DNA from: Streptomyces sp. NBC_01216
GTDB taxonomy: Bacteria > Actinomycetota > Actinomycetes > Streptomycetales > Streptomycetaceae
Direction: 5' to 3'
Assembly (NCBI RefSeq): GCF_035994945.1
Contig: NZ_CP108677.1
Coordinates: 3,844,001 to 3,908,000 of the forward strand
Length of the DNA stretch: 64,000 nt
The position numbers and the translations under genes were made by a program. Of this stretch, positions 1 through 7,926 are shown piece after piece; position 1 is the first letter of the stretch; every line of letters starts with the position of its first letter. The notes beneath the pieces were generated by a model. The model made no database searches and was not told the DNA's origin. It was given only the letters and a program-made list of their open reading frames with translations.

Positions 1-845
1 GGTGCCGTCCGCGGCGCGGGCGCCGGCAGCGGGTGCTCGCGCCAGGCACCCGAGCCGAACCACTCCGTGATCGCCTGCGCGGCGGGCCGTCGCTCGGGCT
101 GTTTCGCCAACAGCGTGAGCAGATACGTCTCGAACGCGTGCGGCAACCCCACCCCGAGCTGTCGGGGCGGAGCGGGTGGCGTGTCGATGTGCTGGTAGAG
201 CAGCGCGGTGGCGGTGTCACCCTGGAACGGAGGCCGACCGGTGAGGAGTTGGTACAGGACGCAGCCGAGCGAGTACACGTCGGAGGCGGAGGAGGCGGGT
301 TGCCCGAGCGCCCGCTCCGGGGCGAGGTACAAGCCGGTGCCGACGATCTGGCCGGTGGTGGTGAGCGCCGCCGACGGGTCGTCGACGAAGCGGGCTATCC
401 CGAAGTCGGCCAGTTTCACCGTGCCGTCCACGTCGAGCAGCAGGTTGCCCGGTTTGATGTCCCGGTGGACGACTCCCTGGCGGTGCGCGGCGGCCAGCCC
501 CGCCGCCGCGTGCGCGGCGACCACGGCGACCCGCTCCGGAGGCAGGACGAGGGCCGTCCCGGACTCGCCCGCGAGGCTGGAACCCTCGACCAGCTCCATC
601 ACGAGGAACAGTTTCCCGTCCCAAGTGCCGAAGTCGAAGACACCGACCACATGCGGATGACTGAGCCGCGCCGCGGTCTGCGCCTCCAGTCGGAACCGGT
701 CGGCGGCCGAGGGGTCCGTCTCATGACCCAGCATCAACTTCACCGCGACCGGCCGCCCGAGGACCTCGTCGGTCGCCTGCCACACCTCGCCCATGCCGCC
801 CCGCCCGATACACGTGTGCAGCCGATATCGGTCCGCGACCAGCAC
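1..845 (-). CDS. Serine/threonine protein kinase, N-terminal part (runs off the left edge)
   Basis: Reading the minus strand from a GTG at 843-845 gives a Hanks-type kinase domain of about 281 residues that is cut by the window edge. Visible motifs are the glycine loop IGRGGMGEVW, the ATP lysine in VAVKLM, the catalytic loop HRDIKPGN, the DFG motif in LADFGIAR and an APE-like LAPERA. It should phosphorylate Ser/Thr on protein targets at the cytoplasmic membrane or in the cytoplasm; the C-terminal part that would show a transmembrane or sensor segment is outside the window. An in-frame TTG at 873-875 is an alternative start; a GAAAGG lies upstream of the GTG. Substrates cannot be told from the sequence. 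Confidence 0.9.
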   Translation of the reverse strand, partial: MLVADRYRLHTCIGRGGMGEVWQATDEVLGRPVAVKLMLGHETDPSAADRFRLEAQTAARLSHPHVVGVFDFGTWDGKLFLVMELVEGSSLAGESGTALVLPPERVAVVAAHAAAGLAAAHRQGVVHRDIKPGNLLLDVDGTVKLADFGIARFVDDPSAALTTTGQIVGTGLYLAPERALGQPASSASDVYSLGCVLYQLLTGRPPFQGDTATALLYQHIDTPPAPPRQLGVGLPHAFETYLLTLLAKQPERRPAAQAITEWFGSGAWREHPLPAPAPRTA

Positions 846-1393
846 CTGACACCCAGCCTTTCGACGGTCAGCCAACCTGACAGAGCACCAGAGTAGAGCG
901 CCGTGACCCCCCTCGCCCCGGCGACCGGTCGCCTGCCCAGCCGGGGGTGCCCCGGGAGCCCGTGAGTACCGGCCGTCCGTGCGCCGGCAGGACGCGGTAC
1001 CGCCATCGGGACCCTCGCCGCCTACCGCGACGCGGTCGACTTCCCGGTGCGGTGGGGTATCCCGCGGTAGACCACCCAGAACCCCTGTCAGCAGTGCCCC
1101 ATCGACCGGCCGGGCCACCGGCCCGACGGCCCGGCGGTGCGTCACGGCGGACCACGGAAGCAGCACGGACACGGGCAGTCCCGCCCAGTCGAGGGCCCTG
1201 TTCGACCTCGGGGAGACCGCTGACTCGTTCACGGCCCGATCGCGGTGCGTCTCCCGCCACCGCACTACGGGTGGGTCGGCGCGATCGCAGCCTCTACGCC
1301 CGTGGCGGGCGGCAGGGCGGTGCGGAGAGGTGCGGGTGCGAGCAGGGAGACGCCGCCTGACACGGGGCCGGCCGGCAACCGCCCGCAGCCGCC
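846..1393. other. Intergenic stretch without a supported gene
   Basis: About 550 bases between the kinase start and the end of the MerR-type gene. Several open frames exist on both strands, but they are Arg/Pro/Gly-rich, lack ribosome-binding sites and show no recognisable motif. A short stretch around 1003-1071 reads like a decayed coding end on the plus strand, but it is too short to assign. Confidence 0.5.
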
Positions 1394-1732
1394 TCAGTCG
1401 GTGGCGTGATGGGGCGGCTGAGCCGCCGCGCGGCGGTACTCGGCGTTGATGCGCTGGGCCTCTTCGAGCTGGTCTTCGAGGATGATGATGCGGCAGGCGG
1501 CCTCGATGGGGGTGCCTTGGTCCACGAGCTCGCGGGCGCGCGCCGCGATGCGCAGCTGGTAGCGGGAGTAGCGGCGGTGCCCGCCCTCGGAGCGCAGCGG
1601 GGTGATGAGGCGGGCTTCACCGATGGCACGGAGGAAGCCCTGGGTGGTGCCGATCATCTCGGCGGCCCTGCCCATCGTGTAGGCGGGGTAGTCGTCGTCG
1701 TCGAGACGGCCGTACGAGTCGCCTGCTGTCAT
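1394..1732 (-). CDS. MerR-family transcriptional regulator
   Basis: A 112-residue protein with an N-terminal MerR-type winged helix: YTMGRAAEMIGTTQGFLRAI forms the helix-turn-helix and GGHRRYSRYQL the wing. It is followed by a short helical dimerisation segment (EDQLEEAQRINAEYRR) and no effector-binding domain. It should therefore be a small DNA-binding regulator of the SoxR/HspR/BldC size class, not a metal sensor. The start at 1732 is preceded by GAGAGG at proper spacing; an upstream in-frame ATG at 1756 is less likely. A perfect 30-base palindrome lies 28 bases upstream and may be its operator. The target genes are unknown. Confidence 0.85.
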   Translation of the reverse strand: MTAGDSYGRLDDDDYPAYTMGRAAEMIGTTQGFLRAIGEARLITPLRSEGGHRRYSRYQLRIAARARELVDQGTPIEAACRIIILEDQLEEAQRINAEYRRAAAQPPHHATD

Positions 1733-1760
1733 TGGCACCTCTCTCGTGGAACGCATGGAG

Positions 1761-1790
1761 GGGCCCTGGTGCCGTACGGCACCAGGGCCC
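1761..1790. repeat. Perfect 30-base palindrome in the merR-type leader
   Basis: GGGCCCTGGTGCC followed by GTAC and its exact reverse complement. It sits between the start codon of the MerR-type gene (1732) and its presumed distant promoter, so it could be an operator, or a hairpin in the 5' leader that controls translation. No T-run follows on either strand. Confidence 0.75.
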
Positions 1791-2395
1791 TGAAGGAACT
1801 ACTACACCATCCGCCGGCCCTGATACCGCGCCGGCCTTCCGTATCCGCGGACCCGACCTGGCTGCTGTCGGGTGTGCGGGGATCGTGATTGCCTGACCGG
1901 AGACCACCTCGCTCTCGATGTCCTGCGGTACCCGGGCTGGGCACTCGTGCCCGGGCGATCCTGATGGCGCGGCTTCCTCCGTTCTTCCTGAGCGATCAAC
2001 CATCCGTGTTCTTACTGCGTACCGCGGTGTCGCGTACTGCGGTGCCGCGAACTGCACGGGCGAGTTCGCATCCCGTCATGACCGCGTCCCCGCTCCGGCG
2101 GCCCCTGACGACTGCGGGCCACCCGGTCCGGCTGTCAGCCCCGTTGCCGTCCTACGACCACCCTGGCTTCGGGACTCCACCGCCGCACCGTCCTGCGACT
2201 ACTGCTGCTCCCGGCAGTTCGTGTCTGCCGGCCCTTCGGACTCTCTGGGCTACGAGAGAAAACATAGCTGTGCTGCTCGCTAATATCTAGTCTCGGCGGC
2301 ATAGATTTTTGTGTGTCCGGTGGTGAGGCAATCGACCTTGGCTTGGGCAGGTGATCGGGCGGACAGGGCGGCCACGCCGGGTTGACCGGGTACGC
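1791..2395. other. Long non-coding leader/intergenic region upstream of the MerR-type gene
   Basis: About 600 bases without a convincing gene. GC content falls near 2255-2320, where the minus strand carries TATGTT preceded at 17 bases by TAGATA, a possible promoter for the MerR-type gene. That would give a leader of roughly 500 bases. Direct repeats occur at 2018-2049. Confidence 0.45.
2018..2049. repeat. Two imperfect direct repeats, 15-base period
   Basis: CGTACCGCGGTGTCGCG (2018-2034) and CGTACTGCGGTGCCGCG (2033-2049) differ at two positions and are spaced by 15 bases. They lie within the presumed leader or promoter region of the MerR-type gene and are candidate regulator-binding sites. 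Confidence 0.6.
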
Positions 2396-2433
2396 GAGAG
2401 GGCCCGACCGGCGTGTGCCGGTCGGGCCCTCTC
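2396..2433 (-). terminator. Strong hairpin terminator after the SCO5918-family gene
   Basis: A 17-base perfect stem (GAGAGGGCCCGACCGGC) with a GTGT loop, 42 bases beyond the stop at 2475. It probably ends the minus-strand cold-shock cluster. Confidence 0.75.
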
Positions 2434-2474
2434 GGCCGCGCGGGTGCCCGCTCAGCGTCTTCCGCAGCCCGCGG

Positions 2475-2777
2475 TCAGACCGCTGCCGGAGTGCCGAGCA
2501 ACGCGGAGGCGTGCTGGAGGGAGCTGAGGGCGTCGGCGGGCCGGGGAAGGCCGCGGCAGGTGAAGCCGAGCCGGGTCATGGCCCGGAGTACTTCGGCGGC
2601 GCTGAAATCGCGCCTGTCCTGCCGGGTGATGACCTGGCCGACCTGCATGGCGGGGTAGGCGCGGCGGCCGATGATCACGGACTCGCCGGTGACCGGCTCG
2701 GGCTTGACGCCCTTCATGGAGTCCAGGACTCCGCTCTTGGTGAGGTCGAAGGGGAAGCGGGCGATGACACAACGCAC
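2475..2777 (-). CDS. SCO5918-family protein
   Basis: A 100-residue protein beginning with GTG and the sequence MRCVIARFPFDLTKSGVL. I recognise it as the small protein typically found beside DEAD-box helicase and cold-shock genes in Streptomyces (SCO5918 family). Its function is not established. A basic central stretch (VITRQDRRDFSAAEVLRAM) would suit contact with nucleic acid or a helix-turn-helix-like fold, but this is inference. It is the last gene of the minus-strand cluster, 49 bases after the CBS gene. No strong ribosome-binding site is visible; it may be coupled to the gene upstream. Confidence 0.85.
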   Translation of the reverse strand: MRCVIARFPFDLTKSGVLDSMKGVKPEPVTGESVIIGRRAYPAMQVGQVITRQDRRDFSAAEVLRAMTRLGFTCRGLPRPADALSSLQHASALLGTPAAV

Positions 2778-2826
2778 GATGTCTCACAGGGGGAGGAAGG
2801 GGAGGGTTCCGCCGCGATCAGGCGGT

Positions 2827-3228
2827 TCACGCAAGGGCGAGGGGAGGCAGGTCCAGGGCGCCGCCGTGTTCGCTCACGAGGGGCGGTGCCGCGGGGCCGC
2901 GGTGGCACACGCCGTACTCGGAGGCCAGGGCGGTGAGCGAGGTGAGTGGCCCGCCGTGGCCGGGGAGGTCGCGCAGCTGGAGCCGGTCCGTGTAGACGGG
3001 GCTGTCGCGGACGCCGGTGAGCCGCCCCAGGGTGACGCGACCGGTGAGCTGCCCGTCGTTGTCGGTGACGAGCAGGAGCCTGGTGCGGGCGCTCGCCATG
3101 ACGGCCAGGGCCACTTCGACGGTCATGTCATCGCCGACCTGCGGTCCGGCCGTGTCCACGGTGTCGGGCTCCGTCCCACACTCGGTCGTGGCCGGAGCCG
3201 GGCGGGGCGGCGTCTGGACGGTCGTCAC
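2827..3228 (-). CDS. CBS-domain protein
   Basis: A 133-residue protein with a Pro/Thr-rich N-terminus (to about residue 40) followed by one CBS-type pair of half-motifs: MTVEVALAVMASARTRLLLVTDNDGQLTG and DLPGHGGPLTSLTAL. CBS domains bind adenosyl nucleotides and act as sensors. The GTG at 3226-3228 was chosen because CAGGAGG precedes it; an in-frame start at 3345 would overlap the helicase gene. It lies 43 bases after the helicase stop and is probably cotranscribed. The second CBS repeat looks shortened, so ligand binding is uncertain. Confidence 0.75.
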   Translation of the reverse strand: MTTVQTPPRPAPATTECGTEPDTVDTAGPQVGDDMTVEVALAVMASARTRLLLVTDNDGQLTGRVTLGRLTGVRDSPVYTDRLQLRDLPGHGGPLTSLTALASEYGVCHRGPAAPPLVSEHGGALDLPPLALA

Positions 3229-3271
3229 ACGTGCCTCCTGGAGAGGGATCGGCGTTCGGATCACGCGGTGC

Positions 3272-4780
3272 TCAGGCCGCCGCGTCGAAGGCGGACCGAC
3301 GTCCGCCGACGCGTCGGGCGGCCGAAGCGGGACCGCGTCGGGCACGGGAGGACGTGCCGCGCGTGCGCCGTTCGGCCGGCGGCACGGTGATCGTCACGGG
3401 GATGCCGGAGGGGGTACGGGCGCCGGTGATCCGGCTGAGTTCTTCCCCGCCGGAGCGGACCTGGGTGATCTGGGGCACGATGCCGGCGGCCGCCATGAGG
3501 CGGCTGATGCCGCGACGCTGGTTGGCGGTGACCAGGGTCACGACGCTGCCGGACGCGCCCGCCCGGGCGGTACGGCCACCGCGATGGAGGTAGTCCTTGT
3601 GGTCGGTCGGCGGATCCACGTTCACCACGAGGTCGAGGTCGTCGACGTGGATGCCTCGCGCCGCGACGTTCGTCGCGACCAGGACGGTGACGTGGCCCGT
3701 CCTGAACTGGGCGAGGGTGCGGGTGCGCTGCGGCTGTGACTTGCCGCCGTGCAGGGCGGCGGCCCGGACACCGCTGGCGAGGAGGTCCTGGGTGAGGCGG
3801 TCCACGGCGTGCTTGGTGTCCAGGAACATGATCACTCGGCCGTCGCGGGCTGCGATCTCCGTCGTCGCCCGGTGCTTGTCGGCACCGTGGACGTGCAGGA
3901 CGTGGTGTTCCATCGTGGTCACCGCGCCCCGGGAGGGGTCCACGGAGTGGACGACGGGGTCGGCGAGGTAGCGGCGGACCAGGAGATCGACGTTGCGGTC
4001 CAGGGTGGCGGAGAACAGCATGCGCTGGCCCCCGGGACGGACCTGGTCCAGGAGCGCGGTGACCTGAGGCATGAAGCCCATGTCGGCCATCTGGTCGGCT
4101 TCGTCGAGGACGGTGATCGCGACCTGGTCCAGCAAGCAGTCACCGCGGTCGATGAGGTCCTTCAGTCGGCCGGGGGTGGCCACGACGACTTCTGCTCCCC
4201 CGCGCAGTGCTTTCGCCTGCCGGCCGATCGGCATGCCGCCGACCACGGTGGCGAGGCGCAGCTTCACGGGGCGGGCGTAGGGGGTGAGCGCTTCGGTGAC
4301 CTGCTGCGCCAGTTCCCGGGTGGGGACCAGGACCAGTGCCAGCGGCTGACGCGGCTCGGCGCGCTGCCCGGCGGTGCGGGCCAGCAGGGCGAGGCCGAAA
4401 GCGAGGGTCTTTCCCGAGCCGGTCCGGCCGCGGCCCAGGACGTCACGGCCCGCCAGGGAGTTCGGCAGGGTCGCCCCCTGGATGGGGAACGGGACGGACA
4501 CGCCCTGCGAGGCGAGCGCGGCCAGCAAGGTCTTCGGCATGTCGAGGTCGGCGAACGTCTCGACCGCGGGGAGAGCCGGGGTGGTCGTCTCCGGCAGGGT
4601 GAACTCCCCCTGCGCGGTGGGACGTCGGCCGTGACCGCCGGAGCGAGCCGGAGCTCCCGAACGGCTCGGCGCGGGCGACCCGAAACGACCGCCCCGGGCC
4701 GAGCCGCTGGATGAACCGTTCGCGTGGCCGCCGTTGCGGCGGGTACGGGTGGAGCGGCTGTTCGTGCGTGTGGATTCCAT
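3272..4780 (-). CDS. DEAD-box ATP-dependent RNA helicase
   Basis: A 502-residue helicase with the full motif set: Q motif region (FPIQGATL), motif I GRTGSGKT, Ia PTRELAQQ, Ib TPGRL, II LDEADQ (DEAD), III SAT, and C-terminal motifs ATNVAARGIHV and HRGGRTARAG. The N-terminal 60 residues are Ser/Arg/Gly-rich and the C-terminus is Arg-rich, as in RNA-binding tails. It should unwind structured RNA, probably at low temperature, given the cold-shock gene directly upstream. Start at 4780 follows AAGGAAGG. A terminator separates it from the cold-shock gene, so it either has its own promoter or depends on read-through. Confidence 0.95.
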   Translation of the reverse strand: MESTRTNSRSTRTRRNGGHANGSSSGSARGGRFGSPAPSRSGAPARSGGHGRRPTAQGEFTLPETTTPALPAVETFADLDMPKTLLAALASQGVSVPFPIQGATLPNSLAGRDVLGRGRTGSGKTLAFGLALLARTAGQRAEPRQPLALVLVPTRELAQQVTEALTPYARPVKLRLATVVGGMPIGRQAKALRGGAEVVVATPGRLKDLIDRGDCLLDQVAITVLDEADQMADMGFMPQVTALLDQVRPGGQRMLFSATLDRNVDLLVRRYLADPVVHSVDPSRGAVTTMEHHVLHVHGADKHRATTEIAARDGRVIMFLDTKHAVDRLTQDLLASGVRAAALHGGKSQPQRTRTLAQFRTGHVTVLVATNVAARGIHVDDLDLVVNVDPPTDHKDYLHRGGRTARAGASGSVVTLVTANQRRGISRLMAAAGIVPQITQVRSGGEELSRITGARTPSGIPVTITVPPAERRTRGTSSRARRGPASAARRVGGRRSAFDAAA

Positions 4781-4970
4781 GCAGAACCTTCCTTGACACG
4801 GCGCGTATCGAGGAACTCCGGCAGCTGAGGAAAAGTGCTGGGAATCACAGGCACGGGCCGAACGAAATGCAAAAGGAGTGGCTTCACCCAAGGCGAAGGA
4901 ATATGGGCTCGATTGGGTGAGCGAAAAGGTGTGGCGATTCAGGTTTATCGGGAACCTGTGAAACGAATGC

Positions 4971-5008
4971 AGCTGGGGCCCGCACCCCGAGGGATGCGGG
5001 CCCCAGCT
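4971..5008 (-). terminator. Hairpin terminator after the cold-shock gene
   Basis: A 14-base perfect stem (AGCTGGGGCCCGCA) with a 10-base loop, 18 bases after the cold-shock protein stop. It should end or strongly attenuate transcription before the helicase gene. Confidence 0.8.
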
Positions 5009-5026
5009 ACGAATTACGCGCCGGTG

Positions 5027-5230
5027 TCAGGCGGAAACGATGTTCTCGGCCGTCGGGCCCTTCTGGCCCTGCGCGATGTCGAAGGTGACCTTCTGGCCTT
5101 CCTGGAGCTCGCGGAAGCCCTGGGCGGCGATGTTCGAGAAGTGGGCGAACACGTCAGCGCCGCCACCGTCCTGCTCGATGAAGCCGAAACCCTTTTCCGC
5201 GTTGAACCACTTCACGGTGCCAGTAGCCAT
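5027..5230 (-). CDS. Cold-shock protein (CspA family)
   Basis: A 67-residue single cold-shock domain: [20 protein letters not shown] holds the RNP1 motif KGFGFIE and VFAHFS is RNP2. It binds single-stranded RNA and DNA and melts secondary structure. The ATG at 5230 is preceded by AAAGGAGA at ideal spacing. The GC-poorer upstream region (to about 5410) would give a long leader, as is common for cold-shock mRNAs, and contains a palindrome at 5368-5382. It is first in line with the helicase, CBS and SCO5918-type genes. Confidence 0.97.
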   Translation of the reverse strand: MATGTVKWFNAEKGFGFIEQDGGGADVFAHFSNIAAQGFRELQEGQKVTFDIAQGQKGPTAENIVSA

Positions 5231-5367
5231 GTCATATCTCCTTTGGGCAGTACATCGGAATCCGTACGGTACGGACGCCGTGTCGCCGCGATGATGCCCT
5301 GCCCGGAAATGACCGGAAATGCAAAACGCTTCCCTGTGACACGAGGTCGGCGGGATGCGCCTGAAGC

Positions 5368-5382
5368 TTTTGGGTACCAAAA
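5368..5382. repeat. TTTTGG-GTA-CCAAAA inverted repeat upstream of the cold-shock gene
   Basis: A 6-base perfect inverted repeat with a 3-base centre, about 140 bases upstream of the cold-shock start codon, in the most AT-rich part of the region. It could be an operator or a small leader structure. Confidence 0.45.
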
Positions 5383-5822
5383 CTGCAACTGGTTCCGACA
5401 GTAGCATGCCTCCGCAGTCCGTGTGCGTCGGATATTTCCCCCTGTGTGTTGCCGACAGAAAGCCTCCGAGCGGGGGTCGCTAAATCCTCAGATCGCGAGC
5501 ACAGGTATTCGCGTGCTTCGAATGCCTCTTAGGTGTCCTCGCAGTCCTGGACGCACCGGTCACCATGGCGACACACACCGACGTACCGGCCGGTGCCGAG
5601 TTCGAGACGTTCGCGTTTCCCGGCCGCGTTCTCGGGATGAATCTCGCGCGCGAGAAGGCAGCAGCAGCAACAGGCGGCGGCATGACCTCGGGTGCGCCGG
5701 CCCCACCGGCCTCATGGCGAGTGTCGTCACAACGGCCCCGGCGCATTCACTCCGCCGAGGCCGCCCTTCCGGATCGTCACACGTGAGAGTGCTCGATCCA
5801 CGTTCAATTGTACGACTGGGGC
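5383..5822. other. Intergenic region upstream of the cold-shock gene
   Basis: About 440 bases with no convincing gene. A short plus-strand frame from an ATG at 5565 has no ribosome-binding site and loses protein-like composition after about 35 residues. The cold-shock promoter is expected at its left edge. Confidence 0.45.
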
Positions 5823-6020
5823 TCATGCGGGCCGAGCGCGCGACGCTTGCCCTGTCGGTGTGGGGTGGCTGTGACCGGGAGGCCGACGAATGGGCGGGAA
5901 GGCGGCGCCGTAGTGGTGGGCGGCGATGCGTGCGTCGTGCTGGGCGTTGAGCCGGTGGATCAGGCGCGTGCCGAGCGCGATCAGCAAGGCGAGGGCGGCG
6001 AGCGTGATCAGGGTCTCCAC
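5823..6020 (-). CDS. Small membrane protein, unknown function
   Basis: A 65-residue protein with one N-terminal membrane segment (about residues 3-20, LITLAALALLIALGTRLI) and a His/Pro/Arg-rich cytoplasmic or periplasmic tail. The GTG start at 6020 is preceded by GGAGGTGA, close to a perfect ribosome-binding site. It begins only 4 bases after the DUF5994 gene stop, so the two are almost certainly cotranscribed. I do not recognise the family. Confidence 0.75.
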   Translation of the reverse strand: METLITLAALALLIALGTRLIHRLNAQHDARIAAHHYGAAFPPIRRPPGHSHPTPTGQASRARPA

Positions 6021-6024
6021 GGGG

Positions 6025-6528
6025 TCACCTCCGCGGGCGTGCCGGCATGGAGATCATCCGCGCTCCGACGACCGGGTGCCCGAGAGGCGCCGGGGCGGCC
6101 CCGCCGGTCGTGGCCTCGTCGGACAACAGGACGCCGGCGGCCAGGACGCCGCCGGGGATGGCTGCGGCCGTCATGAGCCGGGCGGCTGCGGCCGGTTCGG
6201 TTTCGGGCGGGATCACCAACAGGTCGCAGCGGCCGACGGTGTAGGAGAGCAGGATCACCTTGTCGGGATCCTGTTCGATGAACCAGCCCACGTGCACGGT
6301 GTGCCCGGTGGCAGGAACCTTGTGCGGGACGACGGGCCAGCGGGTGGGGTTCACCGTCATCCGCGTGATGCGCCCGAAGCGGGCCTCAAGCGCGTCGACC
6401 AAGGGCGGCAGCTCGGCGGTGAGGTCTCGCGAGCGAGGCCACCACGCGCCGTCCAAGACGCCGGCGAGGGTGGTCTTCGGTGTCAGCGACAGGCGCGCCG
6501 GAAGCGAGGGCGCGAGGGTGGCGGTCAT
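6025..6528 (-). CDS. DUF5994 family protein (copy 1)
   Basis: A 167-residue protein that shares GVLDGAWWPRSRD (about residues 24-36) with the divergent copy at 6808. The mid-region TVGRCDLLVIPPETEP is also shared in form with that copy. The function of DUF5994 proteins is unknown. No signal peptide or membrane segment is seen. The ATG at 6528 has only a weak purine run upstream. It is cotranscribed with the small membrane protein downstream. The C-terminal 40 residues, rich in Gly/Ala/Pro, are specific to this copy. Confidence 0.8.
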   Translation of the reverse strand: MTATLAPSLPARLSLTPKTTLAGVLDGAWWPRSRDLTAELPPLVDALEARFGRITRMTVNPTRWPVVPHKVPATGHTVHVGWFIEQDPDKVILLSYTVGRCDLLVIPPETEPAAAARLMTAAAIPGGVLAAGVLLSDEATTGGAAPAPLGHPVVGARMISMPARPRR

Positions 6529-6614
6529 GATCGCGAACCCGTCTCCGGGCCGCCCCGCGGGGCGGCCCAGTGTGTTGATCGCCGGAAACGACGTCCGCGT
6601 GGGAGCGGGTGTTC

Positions 6615-6641
6615 GACTTACTCCCGGTACTTTCAGGGTAC
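6615..6641 (+). promoter_or_regulatory. Candidate stress sigma factor (SigB-type) promoter
   Basis: GACTT, 16 bases, then GGGTAC fits the Streptomyces SigB-type consensus GNNTN-N14-16-GGGTAY as I recall it. It points toward the DUF5994/PRC-barrel/hydrophobic protein genes, 167 bases upstream of the 6808 start. Confidence 0.45.
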
Positions 6642-6807
6642 TCCGCCCAGCGTTCGGATGAGCCGCTCTGACCAGGTGATTTCCCATCCGGCACGCCGTC
6701 CGGCCGATGGCGCGGGTATACCACAGGCGTGCGGAGTACTGTATGACCACGGCGGTCTCTCGTCGGCCATGAGGTGTCGGCGGCCCCGCGCAGGCAGGCG
6801 GACCACG

Positions 6808-7302
6808 ATGGCCGAATCTGACACTCCCACCCCACGGCAGCTCCTGCCGGACGAGATCCACCGAGCGGTGAATCCGGGCACGGCCCTGCTCCGGCTGCGG
6901 ACGACGCATTCCCGCGGAGGTGTCCTCGACGGCGCGTGGTGGCCCCGCTCCCGGGACATCGCGACCGAGCTGCCCGCCCTGATCCAGGCGCTCACCGCAC
7001 ACCTCGGCCCCGTCACGCGTGTCGGCCTGGACGCGGACGCCTGGGAGGAGGTCCCGACTCGTGTGGTCGTCGACGACCGGGTCGTGCGTCTCGACTCCTT
7101 CCCTGTCGGTGACGACACCGTCCTCATCACCCGTGGCGACAACGACCACTTCGCCCTCCTCGTGGTGCCCCCGGACACGACACCCGACGCGGCACGCGAC
7201 GCCATGGCCCGTGCGGTCGACGCCGGTAACGTCACCCAGGCCGCCGGGATCCTTGTCGCCACGCTTCCCGGACCAGTGACGGAACACCAGGAGTCGACAT
7301 GA
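6808..7302 (+). CDS. DUF5994 family protein (copy 2)
   Basis: A 164-residue protein with the family hallmark GVLDGAWWPRSRD near residues 39-51 and a later FALLVVPPDTTPD. It is a diverged paralogue of the gene transcribed in the opposite direction at 6528. No membrane segment is present. The ATG at 6808 was chosen; an in-frame ATG at 6769 would add 13 basic residues. Its stop overlaps the next start by ATGA, so the PRC-barrel protein is translationally coupled to it. A SigB-type promoter candidate upstream suggests stress control. Confidence 0.8.
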   Translation: MAESDTPTPRQLLPDEIHRAVNPGTALLRLRTTHSRGGVLDGAWWPRSRDIATELPALIQALTAHLGPVTRVGLDADAWEEVPTRVVVDDRVVRLDSFPVGDDTVLITRGDNDHFALLVVPPDTTPDAARDAMARAVDAGNVTQAAGILVATLPGPVTEHQEST

Positions 7303-7655
7303 TCCATATGGCGGACATCCGTGAGTGGCGGACCCACGACGTGGTGGACACGAGGGGCCACAGGATTGGCGAGCTGGAGGCGGTCTATGTCGACACCAGC
7401 ACCGACGAACCGGCCATGGCGACGGTCCGGGTCGGCCTGCCCACCCGCCACCGCCTGGTGTTCGTTCCCCTGGACGGTGCGACCGCGGGGCCGGGCTACG
7501 TGAAGGTCGCCCATGACAAGTCGCTGGTGAAACGGTGTCCTTCGGTCGGCACGGACGACGTACTTCCCGCTGGGGACGAGGAGGCGGTCTTCCGGCACTA
7601 CGACCTCCCCTACCAGTCCGGGGCGAACGGCGAACGGCAGCTGGCCCGCCGCTGA
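7299..7655 (+). CDS. PRC-barrel domain protein
   Basis: A 118-residue protein with a PRC-barrel-like beta fold: REWRTHDVVDTRGHRIGEL and the following strands to about residue 75. PRC-barrel proteins occur as small adaptor or stress proteins and as an RNA-processing domain (RimM). This free-standing form is common in actinomycete stress operons. AGGAG precedes the ATG, which overlaps the preceding stop by ATGA. The partner is unknown. Confidence 0.8.
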   Translation: MIHMADIREWRTHDVVDTRGHRIGELEAVYVDTSTDEPAMATVRVGLPTRHRLVFVPLDGATAGPGYVKVAHDKSLVKRCPSVGTDDVLPAGDEEAVFRHYDLPYQSGANGERQLARR

Positions 7656-7685
7656 GCTCCCCAACCGAGCTAAGGGGTAGCCCTC

Positions 7686-7856
7686 ATGACACTCTTCCTG
7701 ACCCTGATCATCATCGCGATTGTGCTGGGCATCATCGGTGCCACCGCCGACGGGCTGGCCTTCCTGCTGGTCGTCGGCATCGTGCTGCTCGTGGCGGACC
7801 TCATCTACATCGTCATGCGCATGCGCCGCTCCGCCCGCGCCCGCCCGGTCCGCTGA
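7686..7856 (+). CDS. Small hydrophobic membrane protein
   Basis: A 56-residue protein made almost wholly of two membrane helices (about residues 3-20 and 24-45) with a short Arg-rich tail (MRMRRSARARPVR). AAGGGG lies upstream of the ATG. It follows the PRC-barrel gene by 30 bases and is probably in the same operon. Proteins of this form accompany stress operons in Streptomyces. No specific function can be given. Confidence 0.8.
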   Translation: MTLFLTLIIIAIVLGIIGATADGLAFLLVVGIVLLVADLIYIVMRMRRSARARPVR

Positions 7857-7926
7857 CCTGACGCAGTGTGCGAACCGGTCTGGGCAGCGACGAAGTCGTG
7901 TCCTGACTGTGCGGGCGCGCGGGGGC

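Noticed and set aside
33..896. 287-codon plus-strand frame at the left end
   Set aside because: It is antisense to the kinase domain, whose motifs on the minus strand are unambiguous.
1617..2057. 146-codon minus-strand frame upstream of and overlapping the MerR-type gene
   Set aside because: The overlap is in another frame, and the unique part has no protein-like pattern.
4336..4714. Arg-rich plus-strand frames opposite the DEAD-box helicase gene
   Set aside because: Antisense shadows of the helicase.
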